Of a stretch of DNA of 64,000 nucleotides, positions 14,601 to 29,600 are shown one piece after another. A model generated the notes under the pieces. The model saw only the letters and a list, made by a program, of their open reading frames with translations. It was not told the DNA's origin and made no database searches. The translations under genes were made by a program, and so were the position numbers. Origin of the DNA: Limnoperna fortunei. Its lineage: Eukaryota > Mollusca > Bivalvia > Mytilida > Modiolidae. The stretch covers positions 22,976,452 through 23,040,451 of the forward strand of contig OX104124.1 of assembly GCA_944474755.1 (NCBI GenBank), written 5' to 3'. Position 1 is the stretch's first letter. Every line of letters begins with the position of its first letter.

Positions 14601-17600
14601 TACCTACAGCAGGAAAGGCCAACACTCTGGTCTTCCGAACAATTACTAGTCTTGGAAGAATTGATTCGACATTCACCAAGAGACGATTCAAAACCAGAGC
14701 AGTGTATAATATCTATCATGCTGCTACCTGGTTTATAACCGAAATGCTTGGACGTATAAATTGTTGGAGACCTATAATAAAATTCAAATTATTTTAACAT
14801 ATCAATTACAGATTCCACTCTACTAAATGTTCATGTTCTGTGCATTTCATATTTACAATATTTATAAGTTATATAAACCTTAGTTTAAAGGTAAAAAAAA
14901 GGTAAAGGTAAAGTGTTTTTTATCGCAAACCATTTAATACGTTCCTCCTACAATTAATAGTTAATTGAATTCCTCAAAGCAAATTTACGTTTCACATGTA
15001 TTTTAGTTTTAACGCTACCTTGTATACTTACATGAAACTATAGCCTAACGATTTACAAGCTACTGTTGCTGCAACTTGGTCAAAATTATTATCACACACC
15101 GAATGCCACTTTCCAGTATGAAAAACCTCTAATCTTCCTTCCCCAAGTCTTTTCCCGTCAGAGAGTTGAACCAGCATCCCTCAAAAGATATTATATTATT
15201 TTTAGAATAAAACTAAAGGAAAACGACTCTTTAAACTCTAATTGGGCGTGAATGAGTGAACGATAGGAAAATTTTTTCGCTGGAATAGACATCCGCATAC
15301 AACACCCATATAACCTAATACATCTTCTTTATCTCTGTAATTATTTTAATACTGCCCATAGTTAGTACATTAGCAACTGATATGTTTGCAATATTAAATA
15401 CATTAGTAGCATGTCACCTTACATGGCAGCATTATAACACAACTTCCCAATGCTTGGTGGGCCCCCGTTCAGTGTAGATGTATCCAAATAGAGAATTTAT
15501 GGACGAAATAGACCAAAAAATCAGACGTGCAAGCTCCTACATTATTTATTAGCTCTACCATGCCCTTCGTAAGAAGTTTATTATATATACCAAACAACAA
15601 TATAAGATAAATATGCTTAATGCTAAGGCGTACGTTCAGCCACCAAAGCTAGCAATAGCGATGCATGACTATGTTATTTTCAAATATCCACTTGGTTTGA
15701 CAGTGTTTACAGACACACAGTTTAAGTTAGACACCCTACTCAATTACAACTAAAAAGTCGCGCATAAATGTCAAAAAATAAAATCTTTAAAAAACTCACA
15801 CTACTTACGTGCAGGTTTATCTTTTGATATTTATATAACATTCAAACCACATATGAATCATGAACGAATTAGAGGTAAGTTTAGGTTGTAATACATATAT
15901 GTATTGTTTCTGTACTCACTGCAATTTAACCAGACAGCTTTGGTAGATGTGCAAGTTTTTGACAACCATCCTTTAAACGTACAAAGAGATATATCCTCTT
16001 CCTGACCCGTACAGTATAAATCTTCGTGAATTAAGGGCACACCAGCTGCATCCACAGTCCTTATTTCGGCAAACCTTGAACACACAATATAAATGGAACA
16101 GCCAATTAAATACACATCAGTACCACAATATATAAATTTTCAAAGTCGTATTGCGTTCATTCATGTGAGGTTGGTATAATATATAAATTTTCAAAGTCGT
16201 ATTGTGTTCATTCATGTGAGGTTGGAGTAAAGTTATCTTAATATTCAACACATAACACAAATGCATTTTAATATACGCTATTTGTTTTAACTCCCGAAAT
16301 ATAAAATGAGGCTTATCTTCAGTTAGACTACCTTTTTATTCAGATTTGCTATGAAATGTTTTGTATTTTACTATATACTGCATTTATTAACTTTTGATAT
16401 TAAAACTAAAATTTTAATTAAACATACTTTCTGAATATTAGAAGCTACATATCATACCTATTATCAAATCCAAGCATGTTACAGGCCACTTTAGCTTCAT
16501 TATAATCAAAATTGTCTACACAGAAAGTGCCCCATTTTCCTTTGTATTTTACTTCTAGTCTACCACTTCCTAAGCTGCCTTTGTTACTAGATAGCCGTAT
16601 TTGTGTTTCTACAAAAATATATAATAGTAACTAATCTATGATTATTTTGAAAAACAAATCGTACGTCACTTAAACTTATCTAAAGCGGTTCATGTACTTT
16701 TGACCTCTTGATGTCTTTATTTTAGAATAGTAACTAGCAAATATTTTAATATAATAAGCATTATAATCTGTTTCATACATAATATTTACTTGAATTATGG
16801 CTATACCATTTTAAATAGCTTACGACACCAGTAGCACACTTTAGGATTAACTAGAAAAAAACATATTTTACTAAATTATCAATGTATGAACTTACCACAT
16901 GATACACTAATGACAGATTTATCTCCACATGTACCAGCTGTCCAGCTGTTACTACATTTGGCAAAATATTCTTCGCTACCGGTGCATGAGAGACTGTACA
17001 TATGGAAAATGCTTTCGTTTGCTCTGTTAGCTGGTAAACTTGTTTTCAAAGCTTCCGCAAATCTAAATATAAATGCAGTTAAATGCTTATTTTATTTGCT
17101 TAAATATTTGTGACAAGTTTGAAATTACTTTGTTAAATGACAGATCAGTCTTACAGGTTAACTATTTTGTGATTAATACCATCAAAGTAAGTAAACTTTA
17201 GCCTGTATCTATCAAACAAAGCGCGGACACAATTTTTCCAAAAAAAAATTGACCATACATTCCATTTGTTTTACAGAAAGTGACATTTGGTGGTCAAATA
17301 TTGTTCCATAGGATAGCAATTGACGCTTGAAATACAAAAATTAATTCTATTTGATTAATTTTGAGTAAGTAACCTGATTCTGTCATAAATAGGACAATGT
17401 AGCAGTTTTTACTTACTGTGGCGAGTCCGAAAAAAATATAGCATACTTTTTCAAACCAAAAGTGAAAGTAAAAACTACAACTCTATCCTCTTTTGTATAA
17501 AACTTTTATGACAATTCATATAATATTGAATCCACACAATATATGGTACCGTTGCTAAATACGTTTTGGAGAAAATGATTGATCTTAATTTTTTCATCGT

Positions 17601-20600
17601 TAATTCTCAAGATGGCTAATATGTATAGTGAATTTGGCTTGTGTATTCACGGTTAACGTTTTACAGTTTATTTAGTAGTAAGTTATGCTGATCAAGTTAT
17701 TTTAAAATTTGTAAACAAAAATACCTTAACACTTATCCAAACTAGCTTACGCCATCTACACCGTTAGAATAGAAAACCATAGAAATTTGAAATGATGTTT
17801 TGTATTTATTTGCAAGACCTTTTTAATGTTTTTTATGCAGTTTGAGTAAGATAGATTTAAGGTTAGAATTGAACCCTACACCATAGACAATTTTCAATAT
17901 AATTTCTTACAATGAAACTATTATGTCTTTACGACATATGGTTTGTGAGTTTTGATTTTTAACAAAGTCGTCAAATTCTCCATATGCAATAACTCTTATA
18001 AGAAATCAACAATTTGTTTTCTCCAAACAAATCAAAACTGACAAAAATGGTCCTTAACGTTAACAACTTTATCTCTTTGTATCATGGTTTTGGGCGTGTT
18101 TTAATGACATTGATAAGGGAAGACAAAAACTCAGTCAAAAAGGAATACTTCGCTTTTGCAGTGTCTTTTACATATAATTTTACTTTAAATCCTTATTGTA
18201 GGGCATCAACATAATACATAATAAAGAAAACTTCGGGCCACAAAGAAAAAGCTAAAACAACTGGAAACGAATTAAAAAGAAACAGAATCAAACTATAAAA
18301 CAACTACTTATAGTATTATACTTTTATAAAGACAAAAAATTGAAAAAATAGTAAACGTCAGTTAACATCATACGACTTATTCTTAATCATTTCAACAGTT
18401 AAACAATGGCAAAATGAACATATTTGTCATTATTCTAACACTCGAGTAGTCCGTTAAAAATATATAACAATATCTAGTAATAACGTATTATATTCTACGG
18501 AGATTTTATCAGGTTTTTGTATCTATGTCTTTCGTTTTCTACTGATTGTGAACCATTTTAACATTTTCTTTGAAATTATCTTACTTGGTTTCATATCCAA
18601 GAGTCTTGCAAACTAAACTAGCGATGTTTTCAGTCGGTTGGCTATCGCATATAACTCCCCAATGACCATCCTTGAATACTTCGACTATTCCATCCAGACT
18701 AGTAGTACCATTTGAAAGTCTAACATTTCTGGCATAACTGATTTCAGAACCAGTAACTTCTCCTGTAAAACGATATGATAGCAATGCATTATGTCAATAT
18801 ATGTTGCATGATTTACTAACATTTAGTACTTCCATAGCTCTTTACACTATATGAAAACAACTGTACTTTGATACTCGATATTTCATTTAAGTATATGCCA
18901 TCATTCGGATTTGCAATGATTTTAATGTTAACAGTTCAATGTGGACTTGTGCAATGTTTGATGGGATATAAAAGGACGTCCTATTGCCGTTCTAGTCAAA
19001 ATCGTTTTATCAATTAAAAGTTATCATTATGTTTAATATACAAATAAAGGTGTTGGCATTTCCACAACGGATTCTTAAAGGATACCAGCGGTTTCACAAT
19101 GTGGAGAAAGTTTGACTTGTATTTTGAAAAAGTATGATGTTTTATCATTAAGACGGTGTCAATCAAACAATTTAAACTTTACATATGAAACTTTGCTGGG
19201 TTAGAACTAATTAGTGTATTTTTCTTGTGGCATTTAAAGAATCTGCGAAACACTTGTGCTTAGTATTGAATTGTTTACTGTGTAATCCTTACAAAATTGC
19301 TTGTATAAAGTTGTGATTCTTTGGATATTTGAATCTTAAGGTCGTGTTTTCTTAACAATCATCGTAGCCATTGATTCGAATTAAATGTTCTTTTTAAGAC
19401 AGCAAAAATGTTGATAAAAAGTTGTATAGATGAACTTGAAATTAAATTTGTTCTAAGACTATTTCCCTTTGAAAAAACTGATTATTTCAACGTGGTCGAC
19501 AGAGATGCTTGTACACGTTTTCAAATCCAAACTCGTCATCTGTTTCATTTGGCATAGTTTAGCGACATTTTTAGGAATAAAAAAATAAATTGTAATAATG
19601 TATATTCATGTCTACTATTTATTGCTATTTCATTCCGGTGTTACTCGTGGAGTTTTCCATTTTAGTCGCACTATCAAAAGAAATGATTACTACATGAAAC
19701 TAATGATGTTATTAGCGAAAGTCGTGCGTAGTGTGAACATATCTTAAACAAACAAAATATATGTGCAATAAGAATATTTGTGGAGCAAGTTGAATTTTAA
19801 TTCATTACAATAAAGACTTTATAACTACACATGTAAACTTGCATTTTAAATTATTTTGAACATTAATAAATTAATTGAAATGTATACATTGTTCAATAAT
19901 TTTCCATCAAAGTTATGAAAAAGGAAACAACAAGATCCAAAAAAGCGACGATTACCAATCCGAACTTCCACAAACATAAACAATACGAAGCAAAAAATAA
20001 AAGCACGAAAACAGAAAATGAGTATGCCCAACGCAGCAAAAAGCATGACACCATTTAGTACTCTGGACGATTAAGCAATCTTTAATCCATTGACGTTTCT
20101 ATTATTTTCCGAAATGTTATAACATAAACTAATTCAAAGCACATGTGCTCGTTAAATATTTTACACATTGATTAAAATAACCAATTCTCTAAACAATACT
20201 CACATTTGTTACACCAAGACTTGTCAGGGGCGTTTATACCAAACAAATTGGAAGATCAAGTAATTAAGATGCTTTAGAACAAATTTCACAAAAAATCTGA
20301 CCAAGTAGTCTACACCGAGGAAATAAAAGCGATTAGAACAATCGTAAACATAATATACATATAATATACGTGACGAAACGAACCCACTCGATATCATAAG
20401 TAAAACCTATTTTCACTCCTTTGCCTCATCTGCGTCGCTACAATACATTTCCAACTTAAATAAAGTTTGATTTTATCTAACATCTCGCTAAAATCAATTA
20501 GAACAAAGATCGACATAAAACATTTGGCATGTATGTATTAACGCAAAAGTACAGAAATTGTTATTTCAGTTACATACTTTCTCATTTTAATATTAATCCA

Positions 20601-23600
20601 TATTTTCTTCCACGTTTTGATAACCAGTAAAATTTCCGAAGTGACCATTTACGAGTTTACCGTAATGTAACAATAAAGGAAAAAACTAAATTTACTTGAT
20701 AGAAAAGACAACCAATAAACCATAGTTAAAACATTTACTGAGTTATTTATTAACACAATATTCATATTTTTCTCCATTATTAACAAAATTTTAGGTAATG
20801 TTGAACAAGGAAAGATACAGTGTGTAGTCGTTTACGTTACACAGACCACTACAATATTCTAAAATTCAAGTTTATATATGAGACTCACTGGTTTATGATT
20901 ATAAGGCATTTCCCAGGATAGTTTATTACTGTACTTTACAAAATGTTTAATAAAATTTTACACTTACCGCATGTTACCGCAACATCTTGGGAATGACCGT
21001 GACAATAATTTGATGCCGAACGTACAGTGCATGATTTATAAGTGTTTTCTGATCCTGTGCATCCAGTTATTTCTATCTGCTGACCTTGCCCTTCGCCGAA
21101 ATAACCTCCTTTATGTATAACAGGGAACCTATGAAGTGAAATATTATACTTGATACAGAATTGCTATTTTAAATGCATGGAAAGCCGAAGTCATCGTGTA
21201 TCTTAATTATGATGCAAAAATCTCAGTAAGTGCTTAACCTCAAAGACTGAATTTTTTTAATTTTGCTAAAAAGTCAATTGTATAAGAAATATATAATAAA
21301 TATATATTTATTATTTTTAATAATTTTTTACGTTATTTCCATATTCAACGCTTATATGAAAAACAATTGCCAAAAACAAAGTCCAAGAAACTTCCAAACG
21401 TCAGAGATACCAACAAAAATATAGCAACTACAGTAATGGTCCGGACTGGTACGGGCATTTCAAAAGAAATAATATTGTCAAATGTTTGAAAAAAGCTCAA
21501 TTCGTCTTTATAAAATTAACTAAACAGTCATTATAATGACTCGGAATGATTCAAATGATTGTTACAGAAAATTATTTGTTTCACAGTTATACATGTTGTT
21601 TTGGAAATAATTTGTATATAAGGAAATATTTTACGTCATGTGTATGTAAATAATTTGATGACTTACGGCGCGCCGATAGGGACAAAATTAATAATAATAA
21701 TAATAATTAATATAATAATAATAATAATAATAATAATAAAGATATTAATTATTTGCATACACAAATTATTTTCTCTTCTCAGTCTGTCAACTCCTTTCTA
21801 ACATATCAGTGCACAATGTTCTTTTTAACTTTAACCATATCGCTAATTGTTTTGTATAATTTTTACCGCTGAGCTGTATCTCAAAGAAACATGAAATATT
21901 CACTAAATCATGTATATAACTGAACTCCTTTTTATCACCACTCCACCAATCAATTGCAACTTTATAAAAATGATAAGCATTTTATCCTTCAATATAATGT
22001 ATTGAGCAACAAAACACTTCGTCCGTCAATTAAAACATTACACAATTTTAAAAAGAAACAAAAATAAATTCATATTGCTTTTACTATATTTTAAATAACT
22101 GCTATAATACATTTATAAATTTTTTAGCTATGTTTTTTAAGTTACACAAACTCTTAAAAAGCGAATGATCTGAAATGTTTGACATTGGTTTCATATCAAA
22201 TATACACGTATACGGTATCAGTTGGATGTTACAGATGCACTCTTTAATGTAAATGTCACATATTTACTTATTTATGACAATAAATAAAACTATATTGTTG
22301 TATATCAGCCCTGTACCAAGCAATTCAGATTTTTAAAAAGTCTTATCATTTCCTTTCTCAAAAGATATTCCAATACTGACCGATAGATCATTCATTAAAG
22401 AAAAAAATTGTATTCTACTATTTTTGGTATATAGAACATGGAAAGAATTCTACAGTTCATGCAAAATGAAACCAGTTGCTAACAACATGAAACACTTCTA
22501 GTCTAAAATGAAGTCGTTTGCAACAATTTTGAAACGTATATGTTTTTCATACATTTGGCTATTTATGGAGGTTATAGAGTAGCAAACATTTTCCAGTGCA
22601 TTATATGGCACAATCATATTTACAGTCAAGTTAAAACAGATGTACTTAGTTTGATAGGTACATTATATAGGTTTTTAAAATAGTTATGGACAATGCAATA
22701 AGTCGTTATTTAAAATATTAAAAAAATTATCATGGTTATTATTTACCTGAAAACTGCTTTATATTTACATAAAAACTAATACAATCACAACAGTAACTGT
22801 ATAACTAGTAATTATATGGTGGAATGCCTAAAATCCCCATGGATCGTATTTTGTTTAAATATGCATCGAAATTAAATTTTGTTGAAATCGGACAATGTTG
22901 ACGTTTCCTTTAGAGGAGACGCGATTGGTAAAATGACCGTTTTTACAAAATGGGGACATTCGCGTCCAATTTTTTTCCTCTAAAATGCTCAGAATAGTCA
23001 ACTCTCTCCGTGTATCAATTTCCATTGATATCAATCTAGCCATCATAGAGATCTGAGAAATGTAGTCAATAGATACCGTTTTAATGATGGAGGTTCAATA
23101 AGATTTAACCAGTTTATATTATGTTGATAACTCAAGTGACAATGTGTGCACAGAAATTGATCAAAGGTCATTTATTTGTTGGATTATTGAAAAAAAAATT
23201 TCAAAATTATGTAACTCTACAGTACCTCCCATAGTTTTTGAAAGATTGAAGCGTTTTTTTCGTAATCAAATTCATGTCTTAGAATTAAAAGAATAACAAT
23301 AAATGGTAAATAATGGGTTAGGATACTAACACAAATGTCTCCCAAAAGAAGCCATTATTGAGTTTAAAATGTTAAACGTTATTGCACAACTTCAGGTCGG
23401 CCGCAAAATACTCATAAATTTACGTGTCAACTGAAGGAAAAAATAAAAAGAAAACGAAAGAAAAACACTAACAACAAAAACTGAATGTGATTGCAAGCGT
23501 CACAAAACGTCTACTCCCGTCACCAAAAATAGTCGGTCACATGGGGATATTTGGTTTGTGCGTTAAAATCTACCTACATATCCAGTTTTAGTTGAATTTT

Positions 23601-26600
23601 TGGAGGGGTGCCAAAACGCCGCCGCTACAAAATTTTTCAGCTATATTATGGCGTCCAGTTTTATTGGGGTGGAAGCCGGAGAACCCAGAGAAAACCCCCG
23701 ACCTCCGGTAGGAAAACTGGCAATCATTGTCAATTAAAATTGGATCCGAAAGCACCCCCCCCCCCCCCCGCAGTGACATGATATTTGAGAGCATGCTGTA
23801 TGTCTAATAATGATATTTTTTTTTAAATGTCATTTTGTATAGACAAATGATTTTGCAAATACCAGATATCTGAACCATGTAAATGAGATAAATCTAGACA
23901 ATAAGTTATAAACACATTTCTTAAATCAACCCCTGTTTCTTCAACGCTAACGTTAAACATGGCTTTCTTTAACGTTACGCATTGCAACTTGTTTAAATTT
24001 AAAACCATAATTATTTTGGAGTGATCTCTGTAAATGATTATTATGACTTAACTTATAATACATGATGGTATGTTACACTGCAAGATTTGAATAATTTTAG
24101 ACCTCAGCTATTCAAAAATACAAAAGGGTGAGTTACCATTTCATGTCTAAATATAGATAATTTTGGTGTCATTTTACTAAAGTATTCGATTTTATTACAA
24201 AGCTGCACATACCAAAACATGTTAAAATACATTTGACACCTGAACCTAGCGTTATTTGTGAGTCATTTCTTTAAACTTGATGCTTCAGATCAAATATTTT
24301 TGAGCGAACACATGACATTTAAAAATAATAATGTTGTCACTAATAGGGAACTTAAGGTAAAATTTATTCTTCTAGAAAATGTAATAATGGTCAGGTATGT
24401 AAATCATTTAGCACATGCAACTTTAAAACTTCAGATGCCATTTTTGTGAAACAACTTAATTTCAAACGATTGAATACAGTACGCAGTCGTATCTATTGAT
24501 ATAAAGCCAATATAATTTGAAAGATAACGGTCTTCCCATTCATGTTTTATATCCACACAACAAGATTAACGCTCATTCCGAACTATTTGAAGTTGGGCGA
24601 TAATGCAAAAATGTATCACCTCAAGAACATTAATGGCGTTGCAATAAACGCATAAGCGAATTCCCTAATAAATAGTTGGCTTCTGAAATGTCTATGAACT
24701 TTCTTTTTATTTAGATGAGTTTATAGGTCTTAAATCTGTTAATAAATGGAATAAAACATTTCATGTCTCTGCAAACAATTACAATTCTAATTATGACTAT
24801 TAATTATCAGCTGTCTTGGTTAAATCGTTATGACAAGACGTTGATTTTAAAATATATGGTTAATGTAAGCAATCTTTTAATTTCTTTTCGTAAAATGGAA
24901 CAATACTATTCATTGAACTGTTCAACGAGAACAATTTCCGTTCAGTAATGCTGTAATGTGGCTTTTATGATGTTGTTTTTGCTGATAAACACATAATTAT
25001 TCTGTAGATTGGAATAACAACATAAAAAAGTCAAGTTATTTCAAACTGTCAAGGTGACCATTTGCTTTTTTCATTAATTGTCATCAAAAATAAAACAATA
25101 TTATACGAAACTTTTATTGCCTTATTATTATAATTCTGCTTTACATTCAGGTGTAGCTTTTTGTAATCAATTGATGCTATTAAATATTTGTTATGATGTT
25201 ATGAGAACAGAGCCATTTAAAAAATTAAACGATCTCTAGTTAGGTTAAAAATTAAATTAAAAATCTTACGACGTATCCATTTGCATAACTCTACAGATTA
25301 CTCTCGCCTCTGCCAATCGAAATCCATAATCACATACAGTATTCCACACCCCATTCTCAAAGATTTCTACTCGCCCAGAATTTATGGAATCGCCAGAGAC
25401 CAAACGAATAGCTCCATCTTTAAAAGTAAGTGACAAGTATGCAATGTACCTTAATTGTAAAGTACCTATAGCAGAACATGTCATGATGTCATGAAGACTA
25501 TTTAAAAGAATTCTCCCTTTAATGCCTTTATGTAAACTTCATTTATGCAATCAATCGCAATTAGTTACATGGAATACAACATGATATCAAAAGGGGCAAT
25601 ATTTGCATATTTTGGTATTACTAACAATCATTTTATCTTTTTATTGATTTATCCTATTCTTTGATTCATTTATTCAATAAATTTCTTAAATTTATGATGC
25701 TAGAAAAGTGAAATATATAAGTGTATATTAACTTTTTCCGTTTATTTCAAGATTTCAAGATACATCTAATATAAAATACACTGAAAACTAGACACAAGTT
25801 GCATTGTACGAATGTTACGCATTACATATCAGCGTGTGTACTGTATCGTTATTTTAAATAATTTTGTATTTCTATTAACGCATTTAGAGATTACCACACG
25901 ATACTCCTACATCTTCCCCATGATTACAATTATTGACTCCCCAGCCGCTAAATCCGCAATCTGATAAGCTGTGTTCATGTCCTGTGCAGAAAACGTCATC
26001 CATCAATATGGTACCCGACAATTGCCCATAACCGGCATTGGGTCTTACTGTTGGAGTGCTGTTGTATATACATTTTAATGTAATTTTTAAACAATGCATT
26101 CAATTTGAGGTATCACTAAATCAGTTGAGTTGACAAATTCAGATTTCTAAAAACTGTATACGCCTTTATCTAAAGTATCTAACGATGATATGTTATTTAT
26201 GTTAATTATAAAATGGTGGTTGTTCGAAAGAACAGAATTTAATATAATTAGAAATCTTTGTCGTCCAATTACGTGTTATTTCTAGGATGTACGCAATATG
26301 TGCTTATGTATCTTTTAAATCACCTCAACAGGATAGATTAACCTGATGAACCATCTTATAAACTATTCACCTAAGGTAAAAAAAGGATCAAAGATGCTTT
26401 CAATTTAAACAAGGCTAATAAATAATAAAGACTGCATAGAATAAGCAAGGTACAATGCAATGATTATTATGTGAAAATATAGGACGAAACCTGACAAAAT
26501 AGTTCAAAGTAAAGTTTCCGTTCAGGTACCCTTTAATGTCACATAACGTTTTTTTACAATTTTTATAATGATATAATTTGTAATAATTACATTGTATGAT

Positions 26601-29600
26601 ATCCGAGCATTCTGCATGTCACTATTGCATCTTCAGTGGAAAAACCATCATCACAAACAGATCCCCATCCATTGTGATAAACGTGTATTGACCCTTGATT
26701 TGAATATTGTCCACCGCTGAGATAAACACTCCCTGAAAAATAAAAGATAACTTTTCATGTGTGAGTACATCGTGTATTTTACTAATTAAGACCACTAGAA
26801 AAATTATAGAACCATCCCCAAGAGATGATTAATTGTTTGATACATGGAGGACCTATTTGACATATGTAAGTTTTAGAGGATCTACCTTGAATGGTCTTCA
26901 GTATAAACAAACTTTCTCTGTTTTTGTAGTCATGTATTAACCATGTAAAAGCCACAGTTACTAGAGTCTATAGTTATATAAATAAACAATAAAAACAATA
27001 TAAAGGTTTACGGGGTTAAAATAAAACAAATTAAAATACCTATTTCGTCCGTTCGACACTGCAGATGAACCGCACTATCGCAATGGCGTTTTTCTGGTGC
27101 ATTAAAGTAACACTGTCTGATATTGATTTCAGTTCCAGTACAGTTAAGGTTGGTCATTATTATTCTATCTGTTTCATGTTTAGAAGCGTAATAATTGACT
27201 TGCTGGTTACTGGCAATAATAACAACAAAATTATTGATATTCAGTACCTATGTAATTATAATATGATCATTTTAAACAGAAAATAGTAATTAAAACAAAA
27301 CATTTAATACAAATAATGAGAATGGAATCCATCAAGGTTTTTGTGCACTGCATTGGCTTGAAACCATTTCTTCTCAACCAGCTGATTACTATTTAGAGAA
27401 AAACACTATTTGTTAGCCTGATTTTCCATCGTTATCAGTTAGGTGTCAATAAAACCTTGTCTTAAAAATAGCTTAATCTTATAGCCTAAAAAATAATACA
27501 CTAGTAAAAATTGATTGCCAACGTCTTAGATTTCAATTCGGGTCCCCTTAAAAGAATCTATAATAAAATGGTGCTGTCTGTTAAAACTACGGTAAATACA
27601 AGAATATTCAGTTTCAAATAAATATCACGTAAACTGTATTAAATTTTAATAAATTTAAACGCACCTTTTTTCAAATCCTAACGAAGTGCACGCGACTTGT
27701 GCTTCGATAGATCTAAATCCATCTGCACAAACAGCACCCCATTGACCGAATATTTTTGTTTCAAGTATACCGTGATTTTTGCCATTTAAACGTATATCCA
27801 TACCTAAAACATAAAACAAAATGTGCAATCAATATATATATAATAAAAGACATTTTGATAATCGGTGAGATTTGCGATACTCGTCTAGTGAAACATATAT
27901 TTTGATAAAAGCAATATTAATTTATAATGATTTATGTTTCTAATCTATATGCATACTAACCACATGTTAAAGATACCGACTCTTGATATGTACAGTCAGA
28001 CTGACCCCAACCATTAAAATTGCATGCTGCAATATCTGTTTCTGTTCCAAAACATTGCAAGTCATCCATTAAAACTTTAGCACTGCTGGAAAAACTTCCA
28101 AATGGAGAGTTCTTGTTGATTATGGGAAACCTGGAATGTAATTTTGGTAAAAATTACAGTCAGAAAAAGAAAAAAACTTTAATATCAAGTTGTACCAAAA
28201 TAAATATGTACAAATGTTATTTGTTTTCTATAACACTGTATCACTTACAGTCTATTAAAAACACATGATTTTTCAATTTAAGTTTCTATATTTCCGTAAT
28301 ACATGTGAGCCCGATATTGATAGTTGATATTTGAAGGTGTTTCCTCTGTTCAAAAGACACCTTCTTAACAGTGCCATTACATTAAAATACTAGTAAACTA
28401 TTTTTCATACTATTATTTTTTTTAGACTTATAATCCTCTGTTCGTCATTATTAACGTCTTTCCCCTTTCGAAGGGAAAGACCTAATTGTGTTTCTTATGA
28501 TTATTATTTTTTTTTACTCCTCGAAGTTTTGACAAAAAGTGTTTTAACATATTTTCATACTTTGAACCATAAATTTGTCATATCCGGAGATGACATTGCT
28601 CATGCTTTTAGACCGATCTTTTCATAGTATTTTATCTGACCGAACACGAAAACCCTTGAGGGGAGATAAACTTAAAAACCGAAACCAATTCTCAAAATCC
28701 GAAGTGTACAAAATGTAGTCTGCCCTATGGAGATGATATAACCTTTCCCCCTTTTTTCCCCCAATCAACTTCCTGTTTACGAATTGTGGACCAGAATAGT
28801 GTTGCAACTCGTAAATTTGTTTTTCTAGAAAACCGGAAGTACTAGAGACCTGGAACCACTATCATTGATCCCAAGTGACATATGTTACATTTCAAAATGT
28901 CAAGTTCAAATGTCAAAAGTCAAGGTCAAAGGTCATCATGTGTCTTGTAAGCACAATATTTCATACACCATAAAAGATAGCAGACAATAAATGGAAAAAA
29001 TACTCCTCTAATCGAGACACTCATTTCATCCATTAGCCCGAAGCTGTTAATTGAACCGAGTTACAACCCTCAACGCGTTTCGGTTAAACTGTTTTTTAGG
29101 TTACAACTTGAAAGCGAGTAAAGATAATATAGTTAACATGAAGGTTAAGTTATCAGTAGGAAAAAACCTTCACTTTAAGCCAAAGGTCGAAGATCATAGG
29201 TCAAGGTCATACCAGAGCAACAAGGTAACTGATATTAAAAGTCCTTAACAACCATATATGTAGAATCAGAATGTTATACTTTACTAAAATATGTCATTTT
29301 ATAACCGGAAGTGACATTCTGTACCCAGCAATGAGCATAAAAGTCCTTAACAATCATCTATTTTGGCTCGGGTCTACTTTTTAACTCAAATAACTTTTTT
29401 ATGACTGGAAGTGCCATTTTGTGCTTAGTAATAGACACCTAAGACCATAGCATCACATATATTTTCTGAATTTAGAGGATCAGTGGGAAATATCTTCTCA
29501 TTTGTTCTCTGAACAAATGGTGGTTTCATTATCAATGTAATTAGTGTACTTTGACTTTTATTGACGTATACCTGTCACCATTTTAAAGAAGAAACAATAT

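Larger units (their letters stand above)
21129..25269. other. Longest SRCR intron (within domain 6)
   Basis: 4.1 kb. Holds a fragment of a dispersed repeat (about 21375-21475), a TAA run (21688-21740) and a truncated SINE (about 23600-23765). The rest is AT-rich, with no exon found despite a search for SRCR motifs on the minus strand. Confidence 0.55.
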
